Positions 38,801 to 53,800 are shown, counted from the first letter of the stretch. The stretch: DNA of 64,000 nucleotides from Costus lasius (GCA_027563935.2 CM050446.2:128170499-128234498), one strand, 5' to 3'. Notes: generated by a model from the sequence alone, not told the origin. A program made the numbers and translations.

Positions 38801-41800
38801 GGACTCCAAATGAGGGAACCCTAGGAGAGCTACCGAATTCCAACTATCATTCATATATATGATCCATACTAGACCATTAAACTTGATGTCCACAAACATC
38901 AATACTTGATTAACCTTCAAAGATTCAATCTTTGTCCATGCTTATCTACTCTATGTAATGACATGCTCTTCGTTGCTACTTTACGGCTTTGCATGTGAGG
39001 AACATTTCAATACATATCACTTTTACTTAAAAAAATAGAAGATGTGTGCACCCATCCTCATCCTTCTTTGTCAAGGCCACGTGCAACCACAAAACCAAGG
39101 ACTTGTTTCTCGTAAGTCATTTACTCCATATAGATCACCATAGAAAGAATTCTTCTTTCTTTTTGGTGGCAACTTGAGTACTTTTTGTAATACCCTAATT
39201 TAGTTTCACATTGAAAGTGAGAGAAAAAATTATATAGTATATAAGGCTCAGTAAGTTTGTTATTATTAATTTGGGTTTAAGCATTTTAATAAATTGGGTC
39301 ACGTTGCTATTCCGGCTTACTAACTTGATGAATAGTTTGCTTACTAAGAGGATTGCAACAAATTGTATCAAGCAAAACTTAGTCCTAAGGTGAGAGCTCA
39401 ATAAGAAAGGGCTACCGAGAGTGATGGAGACGTCATTGGGCTGACCTCACATGCTATTGACTAAGGGATAATTCCTAGGCATGTGTTAAGGTTTTGACTT
39501 AACAAGGACATTAAATCTTAAGTGGGAGAGATTGTAATACCTTAGTTTAGTCCCACGTTGAAAGTGAGAGAAAAGATTATATGGTATATAAAGCTTAGTG
39601 GGCTTGCTATTATTAACTTGGGCTTAGAAATTTTAATAAATTAGGCTACGATACTATTCCGGCTCATCAAGTTGATAAATAGTTTGTTTACTAAACAGAT
39701 TATAATATTTTTCCTACTTGTAGAGCACTCTTCCTTTAGAAGGTTTAGAGGATCAAATATCATGAAAAAACCCTCTCTCTCCTTTCGTACAGGCAAAATA
39801 AAATTTGTAAGTTGTTTTATTATTGCTTGTGTGGATAATAAATATGTGATATTTCATTGATTTAGCTCTTTTTGTGCCCATAGTTGCAAAAGATTGAGAA
39901 ATTGAAGAGATTATCATTCTCAGACGTGTTTTTGATGTCTAACAAAAATGCAAAAAGCTAGTTCACATATTCTCTAATATAAGATGCATATTGAAGTTGT
40001 ATCAGCTTCTTTCAAGTAATAGTCCTATATAACTATATTCTCTAGTAAGAATTGAACCCTCAACACTTTTTAAACTTTGGTCACATATTGATTATGCAAA
40101 TCATTTCATGTAGTATCACTGTTGTGACCATATTTTAGTGTGAGCCAATAGGTATCAAGTGGCTTTTGAGTTTTCACTCTTTGAAATTCTCTAATTCTAG
40201 ATAACTCTGAAATATTGTTTAAAATTTTATAAAAAAATTCTTTGCATCATTTACATCACACACCCTATTATTGCAATGGGTTTTTGTACCCTCAATCTTA
40301 GATAGCATTGAGTATCCCCCTTTTCTTGCATGGATAGAGGTCATGAGTACTCCACTCCTACTAGTTTCTTAACTTTCTTAGCAAATATTATTAGACTTCC
40401 TCCCTGAGTGTGCTCACTTACGCAAACTATATGATGCAACATGTACTCCTAAATGCCTCTATATTTTCAATGTGCTCCTTACCATGGTTTCAATACCGAT
40501 CCTATGATACCTTGCCGAATTACGTAAAATGCTAGTTTCACTTTCCCTTAAACCTACAAGTTGCCAACTTATTACTTCACCTACGATCAGAGATTTGCTA
40601 TACCAATCCGCTTTCAAACGGTATTTAGCCTCTCCAAAATGGACTTATAAGTAACATACTTGAACGAGTGAAATATTAAAAAAACTGTAACAAGACTTAT
40701 CAAGAGTGAATTACACTATACAAATACAATGGATGAGACACTCATGAAAGTCCAAAAGATAGCAAGTGAAGAACAATTAGTTTTTAACTTCAGAAATCCC
40801 AAGACTCAATTTAACTCAACACTCTCACTCCTCACATACTATTCCGATGGTAACAATATCCATTATAGTTTAGGGTGAAGAAGCTTGATAAGATGATTTT
40901 GTATAAAATTTGCTCATGGTATGTCCTGTCCCTAATTTCTTCTATTTAGACTTGTTCTAGACTCATGGCATGCATTGTCGTTTATAAAGGAGAATAGGAA
41001 AAATATAGGCATTATATGCACACATGTTAAGATGTGTGCATGAATTGCACAGTCAAACCACTTTATGCCTGACACATGAATGACCAACACTAGTTACACA
41101 AGATTTTGCCCTAAAAAAAAAAGATTAAGAAAGCTTCTCCTAAGAAAAATAACTTAAATGTTACTAAATATCAAGAGTAGAGAAAACTAGTAAATTACTA
41201 ATAAACAGCTTGTTTAGGCAGAAATATCCAAATGTGCAGAAAAATGTATAAAAATATAAGCGGCTAAGAAAAGCACAACGAAACTGTAAACATTCTGTTA
41301 ATTACATTCAACCCTAAAGCTTTATAACAATTTAAGTAAACATCATCACCTGCTTAAGCTTGTCTACTTTAGTGAAATGACGACCAAAAGAAGTATAGCG
41401 CATGCCATGGAGAAAAGGCGCAAGATAAACTCTGAGCTTTTCCTACAAAAGAAACAAAATATGAAAAACCATTATTATTCTCTATCTCTTATTCTTACAT
41501 AGATAAAAAAAAAGTGAGCTGCCATGAGGAAGAAAAGAACATCCACCACGGGACAAGGATGGTGGTTGCATAGTAACAGGACTCTGAAACGCTACAGACC
41601 CAATTCCAGAAACAGAAAATTATAAGCAAAGGAGGGAAGAAAAGAAATACACAAATATTACAATTATTTCACTCCACACAATATATATACACATACATTT
41701 TGAATGCTATTAGTTAAACAGTAATATTTACTTCATTGAATTTCAACTAGTTCTGTCAAGAGTATGATAAAAGAACCAGACACCATTACTAGTAGATTAA

Positions 41801-44800
41801 ATTTTAAACAGAATAATAAATTACATCATGAAAACAAAAGTAGAATGATACAAATACGAAGTTGAGGATAAGATGAATTATTGCCCACGACAGCAAGGTA
41901 TGTTGAACTAGATTAAGAATAACTGTTTATATCAGTTGTCTATAACATAATGTAAAAAGTACATTAATGGTTTAAAATCAACTGCATACCCGCCATCTAT
42001 ACAACTGCTTTAACACATCAGGTTCACAAACAGCTTTAGCATCCTCTAATGAGCCCCCATTTTCTAACTTCTTCAAAGCTGTTTGAACAGCCTACGGATA
42101 GAACTTAACCACATGAATTTGATTATCAAGGATAAAAAGAATATATCACTTTAAATTTCTCTGATCATTAATGTACCTGAACAGAAGCTTCAACTTTGCC
42201 TAGCGTAATCGTCCTCTCAATATGTCTTGTGCCATACGCATGAGTCGATGGTATTGATCGCTCTCTTATTATATCATCCATGCTTAAAGATGTCTCTTTG
42301 AATAAAGCCAAAACACTTGAAGGATAACATTTCATTAGGTATGAGTATAAATCAGGCCATACTTAGAAACAACAATATATATTAGAAGATAGAAGTTAAA
42401 CAAATGTACTCCATTATGGGTGGTCAGTACATACTACCCAGCAACATTTTAAAAACTGGTCAAGAATATTTGACTCAACACTGGTGCATAGTACAAGACT
42501 AATACCAATATATATATATTATTGTCATATATAAGGGGTTAATTTTAACTTTTCTCATGTTAAATTAAAATATTCCTTTTAACTTAGTGTCAAAGCAATG
42601 TTACTTTCTCTATCATATATCCATTAGCAACTATGCTAGCAGCAGCAGCAGTTAAAAATATTTATTTTCCTTCGGTCATGATCTCACTCTCTCATACACC
42701 CACAACATGCACACCAACTATGCCATTCATCCTTACAATCCCGAGCAATGCCCTGGTCAGCTTCACCCAATCCCTCATTCATGAACACATCACACTCCTA
42801 GGCCACCTCCCAAACTATTGCATCTCCATAATCTCCAAGAGCCACCATGCACCTCGTAGCAAAATAATCCTGCCTCTTCCATTGCCGCAGAGTGCTTCCT
42901 CTTCTACTTTAGTTTCCCTTGTCTCATCATCTCATGCATAAGCCACCATCTTCTAGATTGCCTTTTGTCTCAACACCAGTGCTTATAACACACCCCAGCA
43001 CCGCCTCACCATTCTCACTTTGTAGTAGTATGGTCCTCTCCTCAAACAACCCATTCCCTCTCTGTTGTCATTAGGATATTGATCATCACCTAGTGAACCT
43101 CAGTGCTAGTATCACCATTCACCAATTCAATGGCCGCCACACCAAGGATGTCATCTCCCTCACCTTCTCCATTGACAATTGTTAGATCACTGCCACCATC
43201 CTTTCTAACAGTATCACATTTTTTTATATGAAGGAAGGTGCTACAAGCACACTAACTCCCCACTATGCTCTTCACCAAGGGTTCAGTCCACTTGATAACT
43301 TGAAAGTTGAAATCATCTTTGCATGTCATGTAGATAAATGAGAGGGGTATGCTAAAATGACTAAATTTCCCTCAAGGTTCAAATAACTCTTTACCTTATT
43401 GGGCATCGCTACCTAAAGGACCACTTTCTTTGCGAACTTAGGTGATAAGGTCACTTCTTCCTAACGTCTATTTCTTCCTATAACCTACCACCTCATATGA
43501 CTTTGCCACCTCATTTCATCCCCAACTACTCTTGAAGTCATCCACAACATTGACAACTCTAGCTCTTCATGTCTCATCTACTTTGGCAACACTAAGGAAC
43601 AACAACAAATCTTAAGCCTAATTCAAAACTAACTTTGTATCCCACTTTTTTCCTCCCACAACTTTAGTCTCTCTCAAGGTCGTCAGGATCGTGATCCTAC
43701 CTAGGAACGATAAAGGCTTTATAGGATCGGAACGTAGAATCGGATCGTAAGATCCTACCAAATCACTTAAAATATATAATTTTTTAAAATATATTTATCT
43801 AATTAGACTTAAGAGTATAAAAAATATTTTAATAAGTAATAAATAATATGTATATACTATTATTCAAATGTATTAATTGTATAATATAAAATAATGAAAT
43901 TGAATATTTGTGAGGTGATGATGATGGAGAAAAGTTAATAGAAAATGAATATAATAAAGGTGTACAATAAAACTAGAAATAACAAAGACATGTAGTAAAA
44001 TGAAGCCAACAAATAAAAGCATAAAAAATGATGAAGATAAAGATATACATTATAATAATAATAAAAATGACAATGACAAATATTATAAAGTTTATTCTAA
44101 TAAATAATTAAAGGAGACAAATATAGTTGTAGACTCTCTCTCACATATACTAGTGTAACTAGCACATCTCACCTACCTACAATGCTCAACCCTTTTTTAT
44201 CGAATGCAGGAACAAACAATACTCTTACCGCTAAGGTGCAACATGCATTGCCATAGAACATTTGGCTTCTTGATGCTCCCAGTACAACTATCACTTGGAA
44301 CATGCCTTTCTCTTGGATGCATGAATAGATGAGACTTTCCATGTTGCAGTTCTTACCTTCTTGTGCTTACAAATGACCAACTTATAAGAATTATAAGAGA
44401 ATGATTAATATATATGCTCAAGTTGAGGCCAATTAGAATTCCAATGGCACAGAAATCAATTGTTTGATGATTCCACTGACCAGAGATTACCGAAATAGAA
44501 CAGTAAGGCAGTGCACATGATAAACAGATAGTTTGAAGACAATGGATAACAGACTCACTTTGCTTCTGTTTCACTATCTATATCAGGAAATGAACTTCTA
44601 GGTAGCTTTGCACGTTTGACAGAGGTTGTTGTTGCAATGCGTTTTCCCTCTTTTGCAGGAATCAGATTGTACTGAGCAACAGTCCTCTCAGCTTTGTTGA
44701 ATTCAAATCGAGAATTTCCCTTCACATGCTTCTCTCTCTTCTGGGTACCGAGTGTATGCTGAGTAACACTCCTGACAACTTTTTCCTTGAAACGATTGTC

Positions 44801-47800
44801 TACGCAATTAGTCACCTTAAATGGCTTGGCGATACTTTGATTTTGGGCCCCCTCTCCGTAAACCAGACTCTTCCTTTTTTCCAATGTCTTAACTTTGTTT
44901 TTCTGCAGATCTGATATTCGTTTCTTGGGATTCTCAGGAAATTTAATATGATTTCTTATTGGAGTCCCCAAGTTTTCTTCTATTTTGTGTTTCCTACCAT
45001 AAAAAAACACAATGACAAGAAAGTAAGTACTGACTAAAAATGTTCTTCATTCGACATATCAACTATAAAAAATTCCATAAAACATACGAGCAATATATCA
45101 AGATTCGATTAGGCAGAAGTTTCTCCCACGCTCTTTGTATGATATTTTCTTCCTCTATATCCTTAAATGAGATCTTCCTGCGACATTGTAAAAGAATCTA
45201 GAGGGAAGAAAAGATACATTTTTGTAGCTCATTAATGCTATCTATTTAGCCTACAAGTAATACCTACCTTGGCAAGCATTTTCTATGATATGATTTTGGA
45301 CACCGTCTGCACATTGCAAACTGCAAATCTCTAACCTCTTTGTTTTCTCCTTGTTTGCAAACAACACACTTGTGAACGGGACATGTAAATGACTCCCCAG
45401 CAATTATCTGTTTCTGAAGCGCAGATGCTTCATCTTCATTCCCAGGGAAAAGTAATTCAGCAACGCACTTCGGATGATAAAAGTGACCACATGTTGCAGA
45501 AACACAAGGATAAACCTAAGGGAGAAGATTAGAAAGGAATAGCATTAATCGTTTCCATATAGATGACAGTGTAAAGAAGGGGAAAATGGAAACCATGCAT
45601 GCAGAGTTATAACTTAGAAGTAGCAAAAAATTTGTTAGAATGCCAATAGTCAGCATAGGCAGAAACACAGATGTAATGGCCACATATTTTTTAGCTAACT
45701 GGGCAGGAAGGGAAAACAAATGAAAAATTATTGCACGAAGTTACTAAAAAAAACAAGGAAAGACACGTTTATAAACAGGAAGAACTTAGTAAATCCTTAG
45801 TTGGCTAGGAGCAAAGTCAATATGTTGGATCAATCAATCATTAAAAGATTTGATTTAAGAAAAAAAACTAGAGAACATACCTAAAATTGAAACAGATGAT
45901 CCTTGTCTAGAACCAAGAATCATAATCATGCCAAGCCTTAAAGCGTCGAGCATTAAGTCAAGGACAGGTAAACTGGTTATTCACCACACTGGTACATATC
46001 TGTACTATACCAGTGGTACCAACATATTAGACCAACAGTACCAAAAAAATTATTCAATAGTCTTTGCAGTTGAGACAAGTAGGTGGTTGAGACAAGTAGG
46101 TGAATGGCCAAAATCTAGACGAAAGATTTTACTCCTAAACTCAAGAGAAAATTTTAGTTTGAGGTACCCATATGCTGCAGGCTAGTGATTTATGTTCTAA
46201 CGTTTACTCCTAAACTCAAGAGAAAAATTTAGTTTGAGGTACCCACATGCTGCAGGCTAGTGATTTATGTTCTAACATATTTAAGTATTTACTTCTTTAG
46301 AAAGTTATGTGATCTTCATAATTCAGATTAGGGTGGTTAATATTCGTCATAAAAGTAAATATTTAGATTGCTTACTATACTAATAAAGAAATTTTGATGC
46401 CCAACAAAGTAGAGTAATTAACTAGATATAAATCATCTTAGTAATCACCCCAGACATTATGTTTGGTGCGGGTTAAAGCCTACATAAAATGCTTGGATTA
46501 TAATGTGCAGCAGGACTTTATTGTATGAATTATTAAATCTAATTTCCTTCTCACCCCCTCTCGATCTCAAGGCCCTACTTCACTCCCCTCATCCCATCCC
46601 CCACCATACTTCTTCCCCATACAAGGTAGCTAAACTATAAGACATTATCATTATGTTCCAATTGAATTAAAGCCTACATAAAAGGTTTGGATTGTAACAT
46701 GTTGGGTCGACTCTATTTTATGAATTATTAAACCTAATTTCTTCCTTTCTATCTCTTAATCAAGGTTTAAAACTTCGGCGTCCATGCTCGAAAGAAGAAG
46801 AAGAAAAATTGGTGAGAGCCTCATTCATCAATTGGCTTAAGAGCCCAATTGATCCTCTTCTCTATTCTTTTCCTCTCTTGATTCTCTCATGTATCTCTAA
46901 TTTCCTCCATAACCAGCAACCCCTTGGTAGCCAACTCCTGTCATGGTTATCCATCTCTCCACAGGGCACCACGTTACATAAACAAAGAAAAGTGGTCTGT
47001 AGGGGTTTGGTGGGTCATGGGGGGATATTCTATCATTTGCATATATGGTAGTGTCAACCACCACAGTGTTGGGATGGTGGCAGATATCAGTTAGACTGTG
47101 TTTAATAGGGAGGAAGGGGGGAGGGAAAGGAAGGAAAGGTAAAAGGAAAGAAGTTTTCCTCATTTAATAGAACTAGGGCGGATGGATGGAAGGGCGGACG
47201 GAAAATGCCAAATGTGTTCCGCCCAAATCGGGCAGAAAGTCTACTATAGCTACGTGCCCCTCACGAGCTCGTGGTCACCGCTCGCGTGCTCGCCATCACC
47301 CTTGCTGTTCACGAGCTCGCGGTCACCGCTCGCCCTCGAGCGAAAATGCCAAATGCGTTCCACCCAAATCAGGCAAAAAGTCTACTATAGCTACATACCC
47401 CTTGTGAGCTCGCCGTCACCCTCACCGTTCATGAGCTCGCTCGCCCTCGTGGTCCCTGCTCACAAGCTCACCCTCACCATCGCCGCACGTGCTACGCACA
47501 TGAATCCTTTATCCCTCCTTTTCTTTCCCTCCTCCTTCCCTTTCCCCTGTTTTTTCCCTCCGTCCTAAACATAGCTTAAGTTTGATGCTATCAAAGAGAA
47601 CATTAGAGTTGTTACATGGATCTAAATTCTAACCTCATTTTGAAGAACCAATCTAACATTTTGATGAGTATAACTCATGATTTAGCTAATCTATTAGCTG
47701 AAAACCTTACAAGGGTAGTGCAATAATTGATATCTATATTTCTCTCTTAAGTATTTGAATATAATTTTTACGCTTTAATTTTATCAAAGAACGTGATCAT

Positions 47801-50800
47801 TATAATGCCATAAAGTTAGCAGACATAAATCAGAAATTGGATCATAAAGTTGCTAAAAGACTTGAGAATCCTAAAACCTAGTACTTTGTACGGCATTTTC
47901 CCCTTAATTTTTATCTTGTGTCACGCACATCTGAATATAGGGTATACAAACAAATATGAACTCAGGAGTTCAATAGGGTAATCCGGTAAAACACAGATTG
48001 AACGGAAGCTCGGCAATTAGCTGGGAAGAGAATGGCAGCAACGGTCAGCTGTCCCATTTGTGGACTGAATGCTTAGGTCATGAGTCATGACGGGCCATCC
48101 ATGGGTGCCTTATCTACCTGGAGCTCTAGAGTTGTGTCCATCACATGCCAAGCTCCAATTGGCAAGTTCATGGTCGGTATACATCTACTACACAAACAAG
48201 ATATTGATGAGGATACTGATAATACAAATTGAATTGATAAATGAGCGCTGACATGTTAAATATTTAAGCTCAGTTGAGTGTTTAATAATTTGAAATTGGT
48301 AGTTGCAGAAAGTGCGTCCCATGTTGACTAATAAGAGCTTCACTAGACGATAAAATAAATGCAAATATAATTTGGAAAACCAATTTTAGAGTAGTAAGAG
48401 GAAGATTGGATAAGAATATAAAAGTGGTGGAAACAATAATATAGATGACCATGATTATAATTATGATACAAAGGGCCTTGACGATGATGAATAGACAAAT
48501 GATTCATTACATTTTAACTTGGCACTTTCTAGCTATGAGTTTGCCGTACGTATCATAGATTAAAGTTTCGGTCCGGTACCGGTCCGGCAAAACTCCAGCA
48601 CCTGTTGTATCGGGTGGAAATGGCAGGCGCTGGCGGATGCCGCTGAAGCTTCGTTCAAAGTTTCCACCGCCGCCAGTTTTTCCGCTCACCAGACCAAGCT
48701 ATCGGACCGAAACTTCAATCCATGGTATGTATTAATTTGACATTTTTGCTACCACTATGTTGTTCCGACAGTGAGACAATGTGCTATTGGGATGTTTATT
48801 TGAACTAAATTTAGTTGTTGTATTTCTTTTTATGGAAAGATGTCCAAAGTTCTCTTGAAAAGAGAACAAACATTACCGATCAAATTGTTCAAACAGTGCA
48901 GAGAGATATCTAATCACTGTCCAACCTTTGTCTTATATCTAACCATAATCAAGGAGCTTCATCTGCATTCTTACTTTGAGATCCAACTACAAAACTAGTT
49001 AGATTTCAAATACCAAAGATTGAATTACTTTTATTGTCAGAATAGATTTTGATAAACAAGATAGCATTTCCTCACAAATAACCTTTGTAAAATAGGATCT
49101 CCTCGACAAATTTGGTATTCTGATGATCCACTGTCCCATAGTTAATTATCAAACTTAACAACAGAAATTCCCACTAGTATGATAGAATTTCACCTCAACA
49201 AGAGAAATCAGTAGAGAAGCTCCCCTATCAAGTTTGATAGGTGTTACCATGGTTAAAAAAACCAATTTGTATTAAGTAGTACAGCCGGCATGTACTAGTC
49301 TAAGAAAAAAACTGGTATAGAGGTGTTTTTAATGGTACCAACTAGTACAACCCATGGTACATGGTACATATATAAACTAGCATAGAAGTGTTTTTAACTG
49401 GTACCGATATATAGATGTTACTATGGTTTAAAAAACCAATTTGTATTAGGTAGTAAGGTGATAAAAAAAAACTGGTGTAGAGGTGTTTTCTAATGGTTCC
49501 AACTAGTACGACACATGGTACATGACACATATAAACCAGTGTAGAGGTGTTTTTTAATAGTATCACCCAGTACCAACAAATATCATATCCAGTACAACAC
49601 ATGGTATATGTCATACCAAGTCCAATGATTAGGAACCTAACTATTGAGTTTATGTATTTCCAATGGTTAGAAACTTAACCAGTTATTTAAGCGTGTGGAA
49701 GGAGATCCCTCCAAACCCCCATTGCCTATCAAATCACTCACAATTCGTTCAATCTCTCAACTCTCAAAACACTCAAGCTATTTCACACATTTTTTTCTTA
49801 ATTAACTTCTAAGCACCTAAAAGTCAAGTATGTTAATCTCACACAGGCATCTTCCATGGAAGATGGTAAAGAATTGACATCATGTGCAATATGTTCAATG
49901 TAATAATATTAACAAAAATGGAGGCACCACCTGAGTTATGCAAAATATCGCAAGCAGTTATCCTGATGTCTAAGGGGAATATAGGTGTCATAGAAAATCC
50001 ACCGATCACATATGTACAATGGCACATATCGCATATGTAGTATTATGGTCATGGAGATGAAACTACTAAAACATTAAGATACAGACAATCATTTAAGCTT
50101 CAAAGACTTAGCACGCGTTCAAGGAAGATATACGATGTACTTCTAACCAAATGACCTCAATTTGAGACCTATAGTGGCAGCAGCGGTGGCATAAAGTCCA
50201 GCAAAATCAACATTAGTCATACATTAGATAAGCCAAAGTACTAGTATTGGTAGAGAAATCGTACACAAGATTAAGTATTTTCCTTTGTTTCTTTTTATCC
50301 TATCGATCCAACACAGTGGAATTCACATTTCTTGGCTACTTGATATAAATATTGATACCATGAACCATACAACAAACTACAAGTTTCAAATCATAACCTA
50401 TATTTTGGACCGAAACAAAAGGTAAACAATGAAAATAAGTGAACAGAAGATTTCAAGCAATATAAAAATTAATTATGACTTAATGCAAGAAAATAACTAG
50501 AATTATGTTTCTTGATCAGAAACTAGCTAATATATTAACAGTAATGGCAGAATTTACCATATATATCTCACCTCAGCGCCTTGGGCTTTATCAGATGATC
50601 CTAGTTTACCACAACAAAAGCATTGATGCTGCTTATACAGGCAATGCTTGCATAGAAAGTTCTGAATTGACTGCTCAAAATAGAACGAGAAAATTCCAAT
50701 AAAGAAAAGAATAACAAGCACTGAAAATATTCATAAGATAAAGACCATCACATGCTCTTAAATGGTACCTCAATTTTGGACTGGGTATAGCCAAGGGATT

Positions 50801-53800
50801 CACAAGATGATTCATCTCCAGCTTTCCTGCTTGCGTGGAAGGATCGCAAACACGGTCCTTCACAACTGAAGAATACACAGCAAGTCATTAACTCTTGAAA
50901 CAAAAGAAGTGAATCAAAGAAATTTGCATAAACTAGAATGGAGATAGTACTTGGCCAATCTAATTAACCAAATATATCCAACATTTACCAGCCTAACTTC
51001 TTTAGCTTGTAAAATTGACAAGAATAAATAATTAAAGCCATGCATTAATCATGCATGCCTAAAGAGACAGGAGAATTGATGCAGGAAACAGGAGGCTGAG
51101 AAGAGAAGGGTTAGAAAAGATGGAAGAGAAGAAACAGAATAGATAAAGTGATGCAGGAGGCTGCAGCTATAAATAAATAAGAGAAAGCCAGGCGTGAATC
51201 AGGCCATGCCTGGCGGGGATCTAGATGAACTAGGCCAAAGCGGATTTGGGCCTACCAAGGCAGTCCATTGACCACCTTTAGCCAATGGCCCAATAGATAC
51301 TATTAGATGAGTTGTATTGTCAAAAGATGTCATTGATCCATACTGTTGGAACAAAGTTTTCAACACACAGAAGTTATGTTCACCAAACAGACATTTCTAT
51401 CATATATCTAGAACCCTAACCATGTATTGAGCTGAAAGGCTGAATACAATTCTCAACACTCTCCCTCAACTTGCAACACAAATATCAATCATGTTCCAAC
51501 TAGTTTCTTAAATCATGAAAGTGAACTAGCCCAAGCACCTTTGCCTCGTTTGGGAGTGTGAGGTGGGTGTGAAACGCACCACAACGTGATAAATTAAAGT
51601 GTTTTCCCCCACTGTTGCAGCCATTACTCATAGGACACATTCCCGTGCTCCTCGACCTCCGGGATGAAAAATAATAAAAAACTGCCAACTATTTTGTCAA
51701 TGAAAAATAATGTAAATATGTATATATGTTTATGTAAATAATTTAAGTAAATATATTAGATTATATGAGGTAGGTTATACCTGCATTGCATTAACTTACA
51801 AAGTAGATTGTACAGATTTGTAATTTATCATTTGATATTAATCAAAACGGATCACAATGAGATGACCTAGTTTTGCATTGCAAAATTCGTACAAGAGCCA
51901 CAATGATCTCTTTATGGTATTATCTTTGGTAACATTGGTTTTTTCTGTTAAGGGATTCCTGCTCCCAATTTTCTTTGTCAGATTAGCGTTCTCTCCCTTT
52001 CTAACTTTTGCTCCCTCCCTCCGCTCCGTGTTGCAATTCAGATTTGCCCCCCACCCACCCCCTCCTTTGAGATATAGCTTTTCCCTCCCACCCCTCAGCG
52101 TGATTTGGATTCTTCGTCCTCGGCTTGTTGTTTTTGGCATTCTCTTCATCTACACAAAGTGCTTCACTAAAATTTTAATATGTAAAAGAGCATTATTTAG
52201 AGGTTGCGTATGTTGATATCTTGTATAGGGGCATAATTCCTCATTTCACCTATTGGTTAAATTTTATATTATTATATTATTTACAAATATTATTCATGGA
52301 GTTGTCTTTCTCTAGTGCTTTGGCCATCTTTTGGTAATCTCTTTCTATATTCTATTATATCTCTAGTTAAATTTAAATATAGTAATAGTGAGTCTTTTTG
52401 ATATATCATTTATAAAAACTATTAGTATGAGATTTTCAAGAAAAAATTATACAATATAGAAATTCTAGTTCTAGATGTTTCTAAAAGAAAAGGAGCTTTG
52501 GGGCCATTTAAATGGAATGTCTACAAGAAAGAATTTGGTAAATGGGAAGTAGATAATGCTCGCATCATCTTTAGGATTTTCGCATCAATTAAAACTCATA
52601 TGGTGAATAATTTATGTTCACTTAGTACAATGAAGAAAATATGAGATTACCATAGATATATATATTTTCAAGATAATATTGTTACACAGTGTCAGCTTGA
52701 ACTTGAGATAAGTAAATTCAATCAAGCTAATCTCTCCATTGGGCAAAATTATTTTGAGTTTCTTAATCTTTAGAGTGGGTACTTTGATATCATCTACTCA
52801 GATATACCAAAAGAAGCTTTACCTAATCTTCAAAAAGTCCATGAAGTATGCATGATCAGTTTTTAACAAAATTAAGATCATACTAGAGAACAACAAATAT
52901 TGGCTACTCAACATGTATTAGGTGAGATTCTCATGGTATACCAAAAGTTGTTAATATTGTTTATACTCCACAAAGAAGGAATAAAGGTAAAGGACATATA
53001 CAGTTGTAAAGAATTTGACCATATAGCTTGCTATTGTAATAAAAAAAATTCTGCATAAGTAGCATGGGCATATTACTAAGGATTGTCCCACAACCCAAAA
53101 ATTAGAAAAATTAAAGCCTTTAAAGCAATTCAAGTAGGTTCTTCAGACATAACCACTACTGGAATTACATCAAGTGGTAATGACTTCACATATAGTTCCA
53201 CGGAAGATTCTTATAGCTTTTTTTAGGTTTGGACTTTAAGGCAAAGGTACGACAGCTTTCTCTACATAATTTGTTGATTAATCTATCATATGATAGGTTC
53301 ATTTGATTTCTTACAAAATTTGAAATTGTACAATAGTAGACAAAATATTCGCATAGCTACCAATAGTAATCTTCCCATTGGTAACATTAAATATCCTTTT
53401 GGTCACGTTTTTGTTGCTCTAAAATTGTCTACTAATTTAATATATGTTGGTCAACTTATGGGATGCACATTTCTCTCGTGATGGATGTTTTTACAGGATT
53501 AGGTGCTCGGGAAGGTGATATTGAAGGTGCATAAAGTGGTAAGACTATTTTCTTTATAGTTTACTATTTTTAGAAATTTAGCATTAGCCCCATCAAAGGC
53601 TGAAAAGGTGATTAAATTCGGCATAGATGATTAGGTTATTCAAATAAAGTAATTGTCTCATTTGATGAAATGTGATTATTTTCAAAATAAAGATCAACTT
53701 TCTAATTCTCTTTTGAGACTCGATTGTTCTACTTGTAAACTTGACAAGAGTGAAATTTTAACTTTTTTAAAATTATGATAGTGGAGAAACTACTTGTTTT

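Noticed and set aside
39186..39707. Cassandra TRIM
   Set aside because: The 5S rRNA-like promoter block that defines Cassandra LTRs was not found; kept as a generic TRIM.
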